A stretch of DNA of 64,000 nt from positions 11,288,545-11,352,544 of the forward strand of contig NC_088790.1 of the NCBI RefSeq assembly GCF_949628265.1, in the 5' to 3' direction. A program made the translations under genes and the position numbers. This document shows, one piece after another, positions 11,801 to 23,216 of the stretch. The DNA is from Cloeon dipterum (lineage: Eukaryota; Arthropoda; Insecta; Ephemeroptera; Baetidae). Within the stretch, counting starts at the first letter, position 1, and each line of letters starts with the position of its first letter. The notes under the pieces were generated by a model, which saw nothing but the letters and a program-made list of their open reading frames with translations, was not told where the DNA came from and did not search any database.

Positions 11801-13557
11801 CATTCCACTCAGCCTGCACCCCAAGTGTCCGCCATGCCGGCCAGCATTTGGAACGCAGACCCTGAGCCAGGTACTTTTTTTCATTTCTATCAATCCGAAA
11901 ATAAATTATATTTTGCTAAAATAACTCAAATTTCATGTAGACTAACGAAAATAAAAAAGTCATAAACTTGAAGCTAATTTCACACGTTTGCGCGGGAATT
12001 TTTGGAACGATGCCATGGCCCATTATGATAGATTATTGTAAAATAGTCATTTAAACAAACTGCGAATTTCCTTTGTTGGAGTTGGAAGATTTTTAGTCAG
12101 GTAAAAGAAAAAATTTCCACCTCCAACTTGTAATTAAATTTTGTACTCCAATTTGTCGTAAAATATTGCCTCAACCTGAATTATCTTCAATTTTTTAAGA
12201 TTTGCTTGCTCTTCAAGTGTGAAATTTTTCTCTTTTCAGCTCAAAGTGCACCGCCTGCTGCTCAAAAGACAGCTCCGGCAAATACAGCCGCGGCTAAGAA
12301 GAAGACCAGCAAGAACAAATCAAAGAAAGAGGAGGCGCAAGTCATGAAGATTTTCGAGTCGAAAAAATGCTCGGATGATTTCACCTCATGGTGCGTTCAG
12401 TCATTAAGTGCCCTTGACTCGGACGTCGACATCGACAGTGAGTTTAAATCAAAACAATTTATTTTCCCCTCCCTCACTGATACGGCCCCTTTTGTTCTTG
12501 CAGTCCCCACGTTTGTTAACTTCCTGAAGGACATCGAGTCGCCCTTTGATATCAATGACTATGTCCGCTCCTACTTAGGAAACGGACAGGAGGCGAGGGA
12601 ATTTGCCAAAAATTTCATCGAGAAGCGCTCTAAGTGGCGTAACTCGCAGAAAAAGTCTGTGGCAGCCGACGACCTGTGCAAACCTGCACCCGCCGTCAAC
12701 CCCATGGAGAATGATTTCCTCGAGGTCAAGGTACGAATTCAATCATAGGAAAAATGAATTTCCGAGTTATCTGTTTGATAATATTTATGAATGTTTAATT
12801 ATGCACTAAACTTGTTGTGTCACGTTCAAATATTCAAACATTTGCATGTTAAATTTTTTTAATAAGCTCAAGCTTCATGATTCCGTGGTTTAAATCCATG
12901 AAAATGTATTTCTCGGATTTTCAGTAAACTTAAGATTCAGAAGCTCAAACAGATTGAAATTACATAGCACACGCTTATTTGATGTTCCCATGTTGGCTTA
13001 AAGCCAGTAAAAAATTGCTATAGTCGTTAGTCCACACCCCCTTCATAAAAATTTAGTTTCTTTCCTGTAGTCAAATATTTTATTGCAGATTCCGACATGT
13101 CTAATGACGATTTGAGTCACATTTTTTCAATCAAACGTTATTGCTAATATTTTCACATGACTAAAAATGAAACTAAGAACATTTTGATTAATTGTGTCCT
13201 GTAATATTTTAGATTTTGTACGTCAAAATCGATACTTGAGGTATTATTCTGGACGATATTCTGGACGAAAAATGACACATTGGTCGATTCATTAGGCCAA
13301 ATTTCATACCTTCCACTTTTAAGAAGATATAAAAAACTTGCTCAAGAATTGACATTTAAATCAATTTAGAAACAATATTAAAAACTTAAGGTTCAAGTCT
13401 GGAAAGTTATGAACGATTATTTTTGTTTTTGCAGGGTAAGGTCAAGAAACCCAAAAAGAAGCAGATGACCAAGGTGGACAGCAGGATTCTTGGCTTCAGT
13501 GTGACCGCAGCTCCAGACAGACTGAATGTGGGCGATCGAGACTATGGTGAACAGTGA
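2822..13557 (+). CDS. GIGYF: GIGYF, GRB10-interacting GYF-domain protein (4EHP partner)
   Basis: Family role: with 4EHP (eIF4E2) it represses translation and recruits decay factors to mRNAs. Nineteen coding exons keep phase throughout: 2822-2853, 2931-3162, 3216-3317, 4351-4506, 4561-4753, 5417-5549, 5601-5714, 5771-5983, 6370-7012, 7063-7187, 7248-7475, 7819-8155, 8730-9008, 9063-9217, 10431-10944, 11633-11870, 12240-12437, 12504-12730, 13435-13557. They give about 1413 residues (human about 1300). The N terminus has LKFGPEWLR and the 4EHP-binding motif [11 protein letters not shown]-rich repeats follow in exons 3-4 and LPEW ends exon 8. A divergent GYF domain lies near residues 540-590. Exons 13-15 encode a long Glu/Lys/Gln coiled coil. 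The C-terminal helical domain contains [20 protein letters not shown], and the end is [14 protein letters not shown], all as in human GIGYF2. Individual junctions near introns 3 and 5 are the least certain. Confidence 0.95.
3711..4045 (+). repeat. SINE-like dispersed repeat, copy A, poly-A tailed
   Basis: About 300 bp in GIGYF intron 3 is nearly identical to 10027-10330 and related to part of 57310-57545. Shared landmarks are GGTTAGT(T/G)TAGTGACTCG at the left, GGGCTGGGAGGCGCACCGGC, GCGTGATTTGGCTTCACGGG, and a shared 3' block ending TTCCCGGTCC. It ends in a run of about 18 A. TAGTxTAGTGAC resembles a pol III A box, and GGTTTGCACC a degraded B box. A tRNA-derived SINE is inferred. Confidence 0.75.
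9218..9929. repeat. GIGYF intron 14 left part: imperfect inverted repeat plus shared block
   Basis: Between about 9465 and 9600 two arms are roughly complementary: AAATTATTGGAA...GAGAGAC on the left and GTCTCTCTCGTTTCCAAATAATTT on the right. The loop is about 25-30 bases. Just downstream, about 9612-9712, a block starting CTCTGCGTGGAAA and ending CAGCTGTTTT recurs in the next intron at about 10994-11090. This looks like an old fold-back element or repeat remnant, with no coding content. Confidence 0.45.
9930..10335 (+). repeat. SINE-like dispersed repeat, copy B, longest copy
   Basis: It lies in GIGYF intron 14. The right part (10027-10330) matches copy A closely. The left part, from about 9930 (CATTCTCGGGAGTGTC, CAATGGGAGAT, TCTAATACTGGCC), matches copy C at about 57208-57300 but is absent from copy A. 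Copy A is therefore probably 5'-truncated. The 3' end is A-rich (AAAAAAGGGCAAAAAATA). Confidence 0.75.
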
Positions 13558-14500
13558 TCTGGAACATTTTTCTCTCTTCGCATGCACACTGTACACATCC
13601 ACTCAGACTCCTAGTGAGAACATAAATCTCTGCTGTCTGTCAACTGCGCATTTTTAATTTTCTCATTGGAGTCGCCAAAACAATCAAAAGCGGAAACAAA
13701 ATTTGATACAGTATTATGTGTGATCGACACATTAATTCTATTGTTAATTTATTTATTGAAGGAAAAACTTATCGAGTTGCGCGCTGTTGTACTTTTAATT
13801 CCATTCCTGAAAGACTTGATAACTAGCAACATCAACCTTCCTTTTGGAAACTAATGAACAATATTTAAACAAAGTTAAACAAAAAATTGCGGCCCGAGTA
13901 GTTTGAAGATGTGAGAGCTACGGGTGAACAAACGACTGAAATACTTACCAAGCATGAGACAAGTGTTTTGCAGAAATCCTTTCGATGATGTATTTTCAAC
14001 ATGAAAAAAAGTAATAATTGAAAATCTGCATATTATTATTGATCCTTGTACAAAATGATATTTATAGTACGTTGAAAACATGATGCAATAAATTTTATTT
14101 CCGACAACAGACACTGAGTCTTGTCAATATCAGAAACCCATCTTAAAAGCTATCATCTAACAGGTTTATTATGATAAAATTTAAATCACTTTTGCTATTG
14201 GGAATTCTAAACTTAAAGTTTGATGCTTACTGTAGCGATAGAAAAACTTAGTAAATAACCAAATTACGTATGAGATTGTATTGTGCCACCTATTGGCAGG
14301 CACTACACAGATGTATTCCTTAATTAACCCCCTCAAGATCAAAGTGAGATATATTGGACTAATGTCTCTTTTATTTTTTTCTAAATAAACTATATGTCCT
14401 CAATCAGGGGATTTTGGAGATAACTTTAGATTTTCTAGCCTAAAAAGAGAAAATAAAGCAAGTAAACCGAGATTTTGTTAGAACTCTGTATTCCTCAAAG
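13558..14500 (+). other. GIGYF 3' UTR and AT-rich spacer
   Basis: After the GIGYF stop, an AATAAA hexamer at 14087-14092 is followed by a TG/T-rich stretch. This suggests a 3' UTR of about 550 bases. The remaining sequence to 14500 is AT-rich with no exon that I can support. Confidence 0.45.
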
Positions 14501-14519
14501 ACGACAAAAAGCAGAATGT

Positions 14520-15030
14520 ACGTGAGCATAGTTCCACCCCCGCAACACAAACTGTGCTTCTCTTCCTCATCACACACGCAGCATGCTGTTCCTGTTGACT
14601 CACCCGGCCGACCCAGTGCCCTGAGCCATCCTATTTTCGCGAGAAATCAGCGTGCGTGGCGGCGCGTTCGGCAAATATTTGCTCCCGATTCGGCGGGCGG
14701 CGCCTCGCTCGGCTCATAATGTTTGCTGCCATTTCGTCGGTGCTGCAGTCATAAATGAGATGAGTCACAAATTAATTACCGCCTTATCTGCTCTCTCGCG
14801 CTCTTTTGGACCAGCGCGAGCCGCACGCTGGTGCGCAAGTGTCGCTTTAACTCGCTGCGGTGGTGGCGGCGGAGCACCGTCCGTTGCCTCGCGTGTTTCA
14901 AGTTCGTGTTAGTCCATCGCCGCGCTCCTTCCGAGGTGCACACACCAGACAACACAGACCTATTCCCAGAGAGCACACCACGGAGCAAAATCTCTCTTGA
15001 TTGCTCAATTTGCCAAAGAACGGACGATAG
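14520..15030 (+). promoter_or_regulatory. Probable promoter and noncoding first exon of the HOPX-like gene
   Basis: This CpG-bearing stretch ends in a strong donor, GATAG|GTAAGC, at 15030/15031. The HOPX-like coding exon is preceded by a good acceptor, ATTTTCGCAG, ending at 16753, so a 5' UTR intron of about 1.7 kb fits. An AP-1-type TGAGTCA (14761-14767) sits four bases from ATTAATTA (14771-14778), a homeodomain-type core. The transcription start is not resolved. Confidence 0.45.
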
Positions 15031-16753
15031 GTAAGCGGAACTGATTTCCTGCATTCCTCGCGAACTAGAGCTCCGCGTGATTAGTTTTGATTGACGTGTG
15101 GTAATTATTTTTTTATAACATTGAGGGGTTTAATTTGATACAATTTTGAGGAAAACGTCAGGTTGAAGAAAGATACTACAGGAAGTTACAATTTCTGTAT
15201 TTTGTATTTCATGAATTTTTTAAATTTTAAATAATAATTATTCCGATCAAAAGTTTGTCTTTAAAAATGCTTAAAATCCTCTGATATGATGATGTTTTAA
15301 TAATATTTTTATTCTCTGTAAAATTACATTGCTGGTTGCATAATCTTGGACAAATCCATGAAGCAATTTATTTTCCTAGTTATTTTTTACAACATAAAAG
15401 TTTTTGTGCCGGCTTAAGTTCTTATTTCTTAGTCCATGAATTCGGTTGCGCGTTAAATCGCAATTTCAACTTAATTTCAACATACTTGAAGGCAGGTGCA
15501 CTATATAGATGTATTCATAATTTTAATTTGAAATTATAGGAGGAGCTTCCTCAGTTTTTTTTTTTAATTTTTGCATGCATCTACAGAGCATGCAGGACAA
15601 ATCTGTAAATAAACATGGAATGATAATTGCTCGAGAAGCATTGGGTCTATTTCAACCGAAAAATGTTTTAGACTATGTTAAATTCTAAAATAACCAGTAA
15701 GGGAATTTTGGAAAATCTTTAAAAAAACTGATTAAAAATATATAAAATTATTTGTGCTTGGATTGGTTTTCAAATTTTAATCTGTGACTAAAAATGTTTA
15801 CTCTTGAATTCATTTTTAAGAGCAATTTAAAAAATGTTTTAATCAGCAAAAGTTATTTTGACTTATTTACGCAAATATTTAGCTTTGCGCCTTTACGTGA
15901 AATGTTGTACTAAATCTAATAATACGTTGAAGCAACACAGTAGTGAGAGAAAACGAAAAGAGGCACTTTCGTGGGAAATAAACAACGCGCAGTTGATGCT
16001 GTAGGTATTTTGCTCACAACGTCGTGTTGCAACGAATTATCTGCATTTTGCTTGCCTTCCGCGCAAAAGCACATGCAAAAGAAGCTAGGCAAATTACGCG
16101 CGCCCCATGCATAATCTTGTCCATCCTGCCGCTTCAACAATCAACTTCCCGTGCTTCAGACACAATTTATTGAATAATAAGGACAATTGGTCTCTCCTGA
16201 GAGTTCTCTCACATTTGACTCGGGTTTTGTAGTGCGGAGTACGGACGACCTTGGGTGCGTCTTGCTCGGCTCACTCTCAAGGGTCAATTAAAGCATGCAT
16301 GCTCCCACTCGAATTTTGCAGGTTCAATTGGATATTAATCTGATTTTCAAGCACCACTCTATTTGAAATATAAAGACGGCGGCCTGCTCATCAATTTTAA
16401 TTGAGACTTATTAGCTCTGATTAGTCCTTATTAAATTTGTTTACTTCACTTCTCCCTTTGTCTCTGATGGGCCACTTATTCGGTTGGTCGGTGACGAAGT
16501 AAATCTGAAGGAAGTAAAACAGTATAAGTATGAGGTTCGTTCTCATTTTTAAATTTCATTACTCAAAGTGGAAGGAAAGGATTGATATTCCCATAATTTT
16601 GCAAACAGGATTTTACAATACACTAGATTTCCCGTACAATAACCGTTAATAAATTTTGCAAACAACTTGATTAATGACATCTACATTAAATCTGTCTCCG
16701 TCTCGATAAATTTATTTCTCCAATAACGTGACCCTTTTGTGGTATTTTCGCAG
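15031..16753 (+). other. Probable 5' UTR intron of the HOPX-like gene
   Basis: AT-rich sequence between a candidate donor at 15031 and the acceptor ending at 16753. Open frames are short, overlapping and unrecognised. Nothing coding is supported. Confidence 0.4.
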
Positions 16754-16805
16754 GCTTTTTTCCCCACAACGGTCTCCTTTTCTGAAATCCGCAAACACGC
16801 GTAAG

Positions 16806-19800
16806 ATGAGTTCCTCCTCCGGCTCAATCCAGTCGATGTCGCCGCCAAACATGTCTCCGCAGAGGAACGTGATTCAGATCACCGCAGAGCAGTGGGACGC
16901 CCTCGAAGCGCAGTTTGCCAAAGTCAAGAACCCGCACCCTACCGACCTAGTGCTGCTTGCAGCCGAAATCGGCCTCGACGAGTCCGACGTGCAGGTAAAA
17001 AAAAAAAAAAAAAAAAATAACCAACCCCCTATGAAGCAATCAAAGCTTTTATAGTTGATTTTTGTCTATCCCAAGAAGTTTATACTTTCATATAAAAATA
17101 AGTAATATAAACTATTTACCATCGGTAGATATCCGCTTGATATCAAGTCGAAAATTTAAAATTACTCTATGATTTGATGCCTAAATTTGTGCCCCCTAGA
17201 AATGGAAAAAGCCACGGAGTTATGTTTGAAATCGAATCACCCTTTTAAATCTTTTGAGGCACTTTTATATCTAAAAATTTATTAGATCAGAAAGATTAAA
17301 CGATTTTTTTTCATAAAACGTCGCTTGGTCGCTTTGAAAAATAAATTGATTAGTTGATTTCCTGTGTAGTTTACCGCCCCAGGAATAAAGCACGACGTGT
17401 ACGGTGTAACTTTTTACTAACAGATAAAATAACCGACGTAACATGTACTTTCAAAGCTCCCCGCGGATAAAGTGTTACATAAATGCATCGCACAGTCGAG
17501 TTGCTCAAGAACACATTTTTCTATAGTACAACAAGGTAAATCAATGTTCCGGAGAAAACAGCTAGAACATTGACACGAGGTGAGACGCAAAAGCGATAAG
17601 ACACATGCATGTTGTCTCTATTTTTTTCTCTCCCAGCCTGGCGCCGGTGCATCTCGATTTCCGTGATATCTGCGGTTGACTTTCGATACAAATACTCAAT
17701 TCGCTGCTGTCACTGCAATTATAATACGAGGATGTACACACACATATGAAATTTATTCGCGCACGTACGACCGCAGCCAAGCATACAACACATGCGGATC
17801 GCGTTTCTTCCTCCTCTCCTCTGCGTTTGCATGGCGACTTTGTGCTCTCCGGGCTCTTGGCAAAAGTTTTTTTCAATTTGTTGCGTGTGTTTCTGCGGCA
17901 CTGAGACTTAACTCTCTTTTACACAAGTGCACCGTGAAAGAGCTAGCGCAAACAACAAAAACAGAGCACCCGCCGCCGTCGCCATCCGCGTGTCTCGTTC
18001 TTATTCAGCATGATTTAAACCTTTGACTTTCGAATGACCTCTGATTTGTGTCAAAGTTTAAAAATCAGAATTTCGTTCTTTATAACTTTATTTTCCAGTC
18101 TGTAAAATATCCTCTGAAAATTTTAGAGAAAAAAGCAAGCAAAAATTCATATTGCTAAGGAAATCAGGAATAATTCTTTGGTGTTTTCGTGGAAACACAA
18201 TTTTTATGCATTTACTGTCGGTCAAATTATTTAGTAAATTTAACTATGACAGTTCTAATCTGTAAATTCTAAAATGGACAAAGAATAAAAAGGAAATTGG
18301 GAATACTTGCCTTGCTTGAATAATAACAATATTATTTAATTTAATTATTAAATATTAAAATAAAATTAGCGCTTCATAAGACCATCTTGTAGTAATGTCT
18401 CTGGTTGATTTTGCAAATTTAATATCTTCTCTTTGGCGCCTCAGCTAGAATTATTATTCTATAAAGAATTAATTATTTTTTATCTTTGGAGCGTGGTTTA
18501 TTTCTGGCCAAAACGATTGCCGCCCTTGAGCTTTAGGCTTGAAACAAACCAGACACTCTCTCTTTGAAATTGAAAAAGAGCTCCCCCTTCGCAGCACTTT
18601 GGACTCGTTTTTCGTTCCCACCGACAGATTTTATCTGCGTGTGTCCATCTCGTTTGAGAGTGAAAATATGAAAGACGCCGGCCGCTAACTCCAAACTATC
18701 AAAAGTGCAGGCCTACTTTTCCGAAAATTAATTCCCACGCGTTTTATCAAGATTTTGAGCAATTTTCAAATAGACACTTTCACCATTATTGTTTGCACAT
18801 CTCACAAGCTTTGTGGCTCCTCTGACGAAATGTTTGCTCTGCGCGCCGACGACTATTATTTGTTACCGCGCGCGACGTGGCTAATTATCGCTTCCGAAGC
18901 CAATTTGCGATTATCTCTGTGGAATTATACTGTTTCGTCCCGCTGGCTGCCGAGTGAGCTCTCGTGGCTGCGTGTTGTGGGCGGAAGAACGATAATAATT
19001 GACACAGCATATATTCAACTTGTCGTGCCCGCGGTTATCTGCAATTTTTATCGCTGCCTTATAGTAGGTTTGCGACACTTGAACGGACAAGGACGTTTCT
19101 GCACTTCAACATAGTTTTATCAGCTCCGAATGGAAAATTTCGCATCGCAGATTTGAACTAGTAGATTATTCGATTTACAATCGTCGGCTGGAGTTTAAAA
19201 CTAGACATTATCTTCCTACAGTGACTGAAATGGAAAGAAAAAAACTTGTTTGACACATTATTATAAAAGGCGATAAAGAGCACTAAACATTTTAACAGCC
19301 GTTAAATATATAATGGAATAAATGAGAAAACCCCTATCGTTTGGAATATTTATTCATATATAGAATAAAAAATACCAAAGAGAACATTTAAAGCTGAATG
19401 GTAACTTTCGTTACTTAAAATAATCCTTTTTAGAATTAATTTGAACCCTACTTTAAACGGTCAATAATCCTTTAGGTTTAATTTAAATACCAAAATTGAC
19501 CAAGAAAGAGTGAAAATTTCGACACAAATTTTTTTTTTTGTTAATTTGTGAGCTAGTATTCCCTGTCTCCCTACTTCGAAATCTTAAATTAAATTTAAAA
19601 AAGGAGTTACTCCATCGTACGACACACATCAATGAATAAATATTGTCGAGGGAATACGAAAATTGTTATTAAAAACGGTCAATCTTTTTTTCTGAGGCTT
19701 GATGTTACTCTGGAGTGTGAACATACTGGAGATATATTTTCATGATCGCTTTTTACTAAATCCGAATAAATTTAAATTGCTGCCCTGCTATGTCATACCA

Positions 19801-22800
19801 ATTTTAACACAAAAGTTTTAATCTTTCGAGACAACGAGGCAAAATATATTGATTACTATTAGCTAGACTAGAATCAATCAAATAATTTGACAAGCCTCTG
19901 TATAGTTCGATATGCTGATAAAACGACAGCGAACCTTTAAGAAAGTCGCAGTTTAAAAGAGAACTTTTATTTGGTCCTTGGAATCTCATGTTAACGAGAG
20001 TCTTTTGATTCACGCCGCACGCACTTTCCAGAGGCAAGATTTGCATGATTTTCATAGAAATCTCAGATCGTCCCCGCGTAATGGCTGGAAGGGAATTATT
20101 TGAGTGTTAAAATTCTGGTTTAGAAACCGTTTTCTGGTCAAATTGTTTCCCGTTTAGTGAGTTCATTCTCAATTATCGGCCCTGCAGGCCTCCTTCTTTC
20201 TTTTTCTGATAGCATAATTACGTCCAAACAGCGGTAGCACGCGGCCGCGTGTTTTCTTCCTCCGATATTTATTTTATAAAAGCCTCTCTGGTAATTGCTC
20301 ATTTACCTAAAAATATAGGCCGTCTGGCGAGTCGTAAAAGACATAAATTATATTATCGAGAGGAGTAGTCGCTCTTTCTCGCGCGCGTACGGTAAATATC
20401 ACATAAAATGTAAATCAGCCGCACGACTTGCTGCTCTCCGCATATGATTTTCAACTCTGTAATGGCGTTTCAGTCCAGTTTAATCGGGGAAAATAACCGC
20501 TGGCCTTTGATTGAATCAAATTATAGATCGGAATTTTCTTGTTTCCTCCGATTATATTTATTTGCAAATTACACCTCTTTCAAAAAATTAAAAATAGATA
20601 TATGCAGAACGTCAGTTTTTTATTTTAAAAAATAAAATGAAACCTGCAGAAGTTCAAGAGCTGTTCAAAATATTGGCAACAGTGGATTATTTTGTAACAA
20701 CTTTATTTGAAGATAGTTTCAAGACTTTCAATGGACTCAATAGATCAACTTTGGCTCTAAGTTAGTTTTCCGCCACCCCTGCTATGATGAACCAAAATTT
20801 GAAGTGATATTTTTGCTGAAAGACACGACGTGCTGACGTGCTTTAATGACACGCGTCCCAAAATTATCATTTTTTTTTAAATTTAATTATCACTTCACAT
20901 GAACTCCACTACGATAATGAGGAATGAGAGTGCAAATACTTGTGAGATAAACCAATCAATAATTGGTACGTTTTCCTGACCGCGGTGGTAAAACTACTAA
21001 AACACTGTCTCAAACTGCGAAAGTAAACGTTGATTTCTAAATTTCATATTTTCTGTCAAACCCGTTATTCATTAATTTAAAAATTAAACATTATTGGTAC
21101 AGATACCAAATTTCAAAAGTGTCCGGTGTAACCTTCCGTGCAAACGAGCATTGGGGGAGCGAATCGATCTGCAGAATGCGTTTACGTAATATAGCCTAAT
21201 TGTAAGAAAAATGTGTGCCAATTTGTCTGTATGCGCTCCGTATTGGCTTCCCCCTGTTAACGCGAAGAGACACGAAAAGAAGAACTACAACAAGCACATG
21301 GACACGAGAGAGCGAAACTAGATTCAATTACAGGCCGCGACATGTCAGTGTGAAATATCAAACCGACGCCCTTTATGTCTCCGCCGCGCACGCGGCGCCG
21401 CACAAATCGCGAAACTGGGACGAGAAAAAAATCGTCTCAAGCCGTGAGCTTCAAGCACGCATCCAACTTTGACGAACTAGTGTTAATGCGACGGGAATGA
21501 GATGATTGTGATTATGGGACGCGAGCTGACAGTGAGAATAAAATTAACGAAAGTGCGTGCCCGTGAATATGAAATTAGATAGTGACACTCACGCTTTACA
21601 ATCAACAAAGCGGCTGCTAAAAGGATTACAATCCGGTGCATAACGGAAATATTAGACTGCAGTAAGAAGTGAGAGTTATCAAATCAAACTCAAATTTTAG
21701 CAAAGGATATAAAATATCAATTTTTTAAGAGCTTGATATATATCTTAGAATACTATTAAGTGTGTGTTAGTTGCTGGAAAAGTGTTTTTATTTGTTAATT
21801 TTTCTGAAAATTATTTTTTTTTCGGAAAAAAATAAAATATTTTTTCGCAGGAAAATTAATGATGTTAGAGTTAAAATGAAAGAAACTCTGGTCCGAGACT
21901 GCTAGAATATTTATCCAGCTTGCAAATGAAGACAAGCCCATAATTTTAAAAATGCAATAAACCGCTTCCCGCTTTACGCCCAAAATAAACACATTTAAGA
22001 ATGCAAATATTATCTAGCCACTCATAAGTTTCGCTACACATGTAGGGGGACAACAAATCTGCCTCAAAGGCAAAATTTACAGCCGCGGAGATAAAATTCA
22101 GTTCCCTTTCATGTCTTGGCTCTGCGACGCTACAAGCATAAAGCCCGTAAAACTTTCCCGGTCCTCATCTCTACGATTGCTGGCTGGAACACTGAGAGAG
22201 CAGCAAGACTTTGAGCTTTTCTTTTCTTCCGCAGGCAATAAACTCACAGAGCGGAGACGGAACTGGGGCATTCGGTGAGCCGCAGTGGCAAATTATAATA
22301 ACGCGTGTGTGTTTAGTGTATTGCGCACAAATGCTGCAAGCCACACAAATTCATCTCCAAGTCTGGGACTGAAATTCGCCGCGCATTCTATTTCGGAGCG
22401 CAGAGAGAAGATGATGGCGCAGAAACACCCGCGCTCGTGCCCGGCAGCAAACGTCGAAATTTATAAAAGGGATGCATAAATATAAATATGCACATATATA
22501 TACACACGTTACGGATTCAAACAAACTTGACGTCCGTATAAAAATAGAGTCAGCGCTTGAGATGTCGGCGTCTCGTTGAGAGAGAGACTGCTTCAAAACA
22601 AACTGTTGCGAAAATGATGGAAGAGGGTGCATAAAATGTGTCATAAAAGCGCCACGCTTTGTGGTAATCAGCACAGAAGATGGGCTTCGTTGCAAATTCC
22701 CAGAAGGCTGAAGTGGCAAGGCGGTCTATTTTTTATTTTAGTAAATATCAAGATTGCAAAGCTTTAGAAAGTGCCGTTTAGATGAGGAATCAAAATAGGC

Positions 22801-23216
22801 GCGGGGCAGTGTAGATATAAAGACACAAAATGCGGTTCAGAAATTAAATAATGCTGAATAATTTATTGCCCTCGCAAATATCTTGAAGAGAGGAACTAGA
22901 ACCCCTTTAAAAATGGTCAAAAGTGCTGAGAATTTTGGAGGAAAATACACACCAAAGATTTTGTCAAAAAAACAAATCGATATTAAGTTCTAGATCATTT
23001 TGTATCACTTTTTTACTTTTGATTTGCCTTGCCTTGCCCTCTTCTTCCCCTTGACCCTAACTGATCCTTGCTTTCGTAAAAGATTATTGAGCGATTCAAT
23101 GATAATGTTTTTGCTCATTAATATTTTTCAAAATGTTTCAGGCCTGGTACACGCAGAGGATTGCAGCCTGGCGGAGGTCTCAGGGTCTCACCCCCTATTC
23201 AGGAAGAGTCGACTAA
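16806..23216 (+). CDS. HOPX: HOPX-like homeodomain-only protein
   Basis: Two coding exons, 16806-16994 and 23142-23216, join in phase to give 87 residues (human HOPX has 73). After a Ser/Pro-rich N terminus the protein is one homeodomain. Helices 1-2 carry EQWDALEAQF, KNPHPTDLVLLAAE and GLDESDVQ. Helix 3 is AWYTQRIAAWRRSQGL, against KWFKQRLAKWRRSEGL in human HOPX. The position equivalent to Asn51, which contacts DNA in ordinary homeodomains, is Gln, as in HOPX. By family knowledge HOPX does not bind DNA and acts through partners such as SRF; the role here is inferred. The ATG at 16806 is the first in the exon, which probably begins at 16754. The intron opens with GT followed by 21 A. Exon pairing rests on homology and phase. 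Confidence 0.85.
16995..23141 (+). other. 6.1-kb intron of the HOPX-like gene
   Basis: The donor GTAAAA is at 16995 and the acceptor ATGTTTCAG ends at 23141. The A run 16997-17017 starts inside the donor. The rest is AT-rich, with CpG-bearing patches near 17.6-18.0, 18.8-19.1, 21.2-21.5 and 22.2-22.7 kb that could be regulatory. Open frames in these patches overlap on both strands and match nothing I know. Confidence 0.5.

Noticed and set aside
18755..19114. A 119-residue open frame in the HOPX-like intron
   Set aside because: It starts without ATG, has unremarkable composition and no detectable relation to known proteins.
19804..20055. Minus-strand frames here and at 24232-24453 that share the string MRFQGP
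   Set aside because: The shared DNA is only about 20 bases (TTGGTCC...GAAATCTCA-like), too short to support a gene or repeat.
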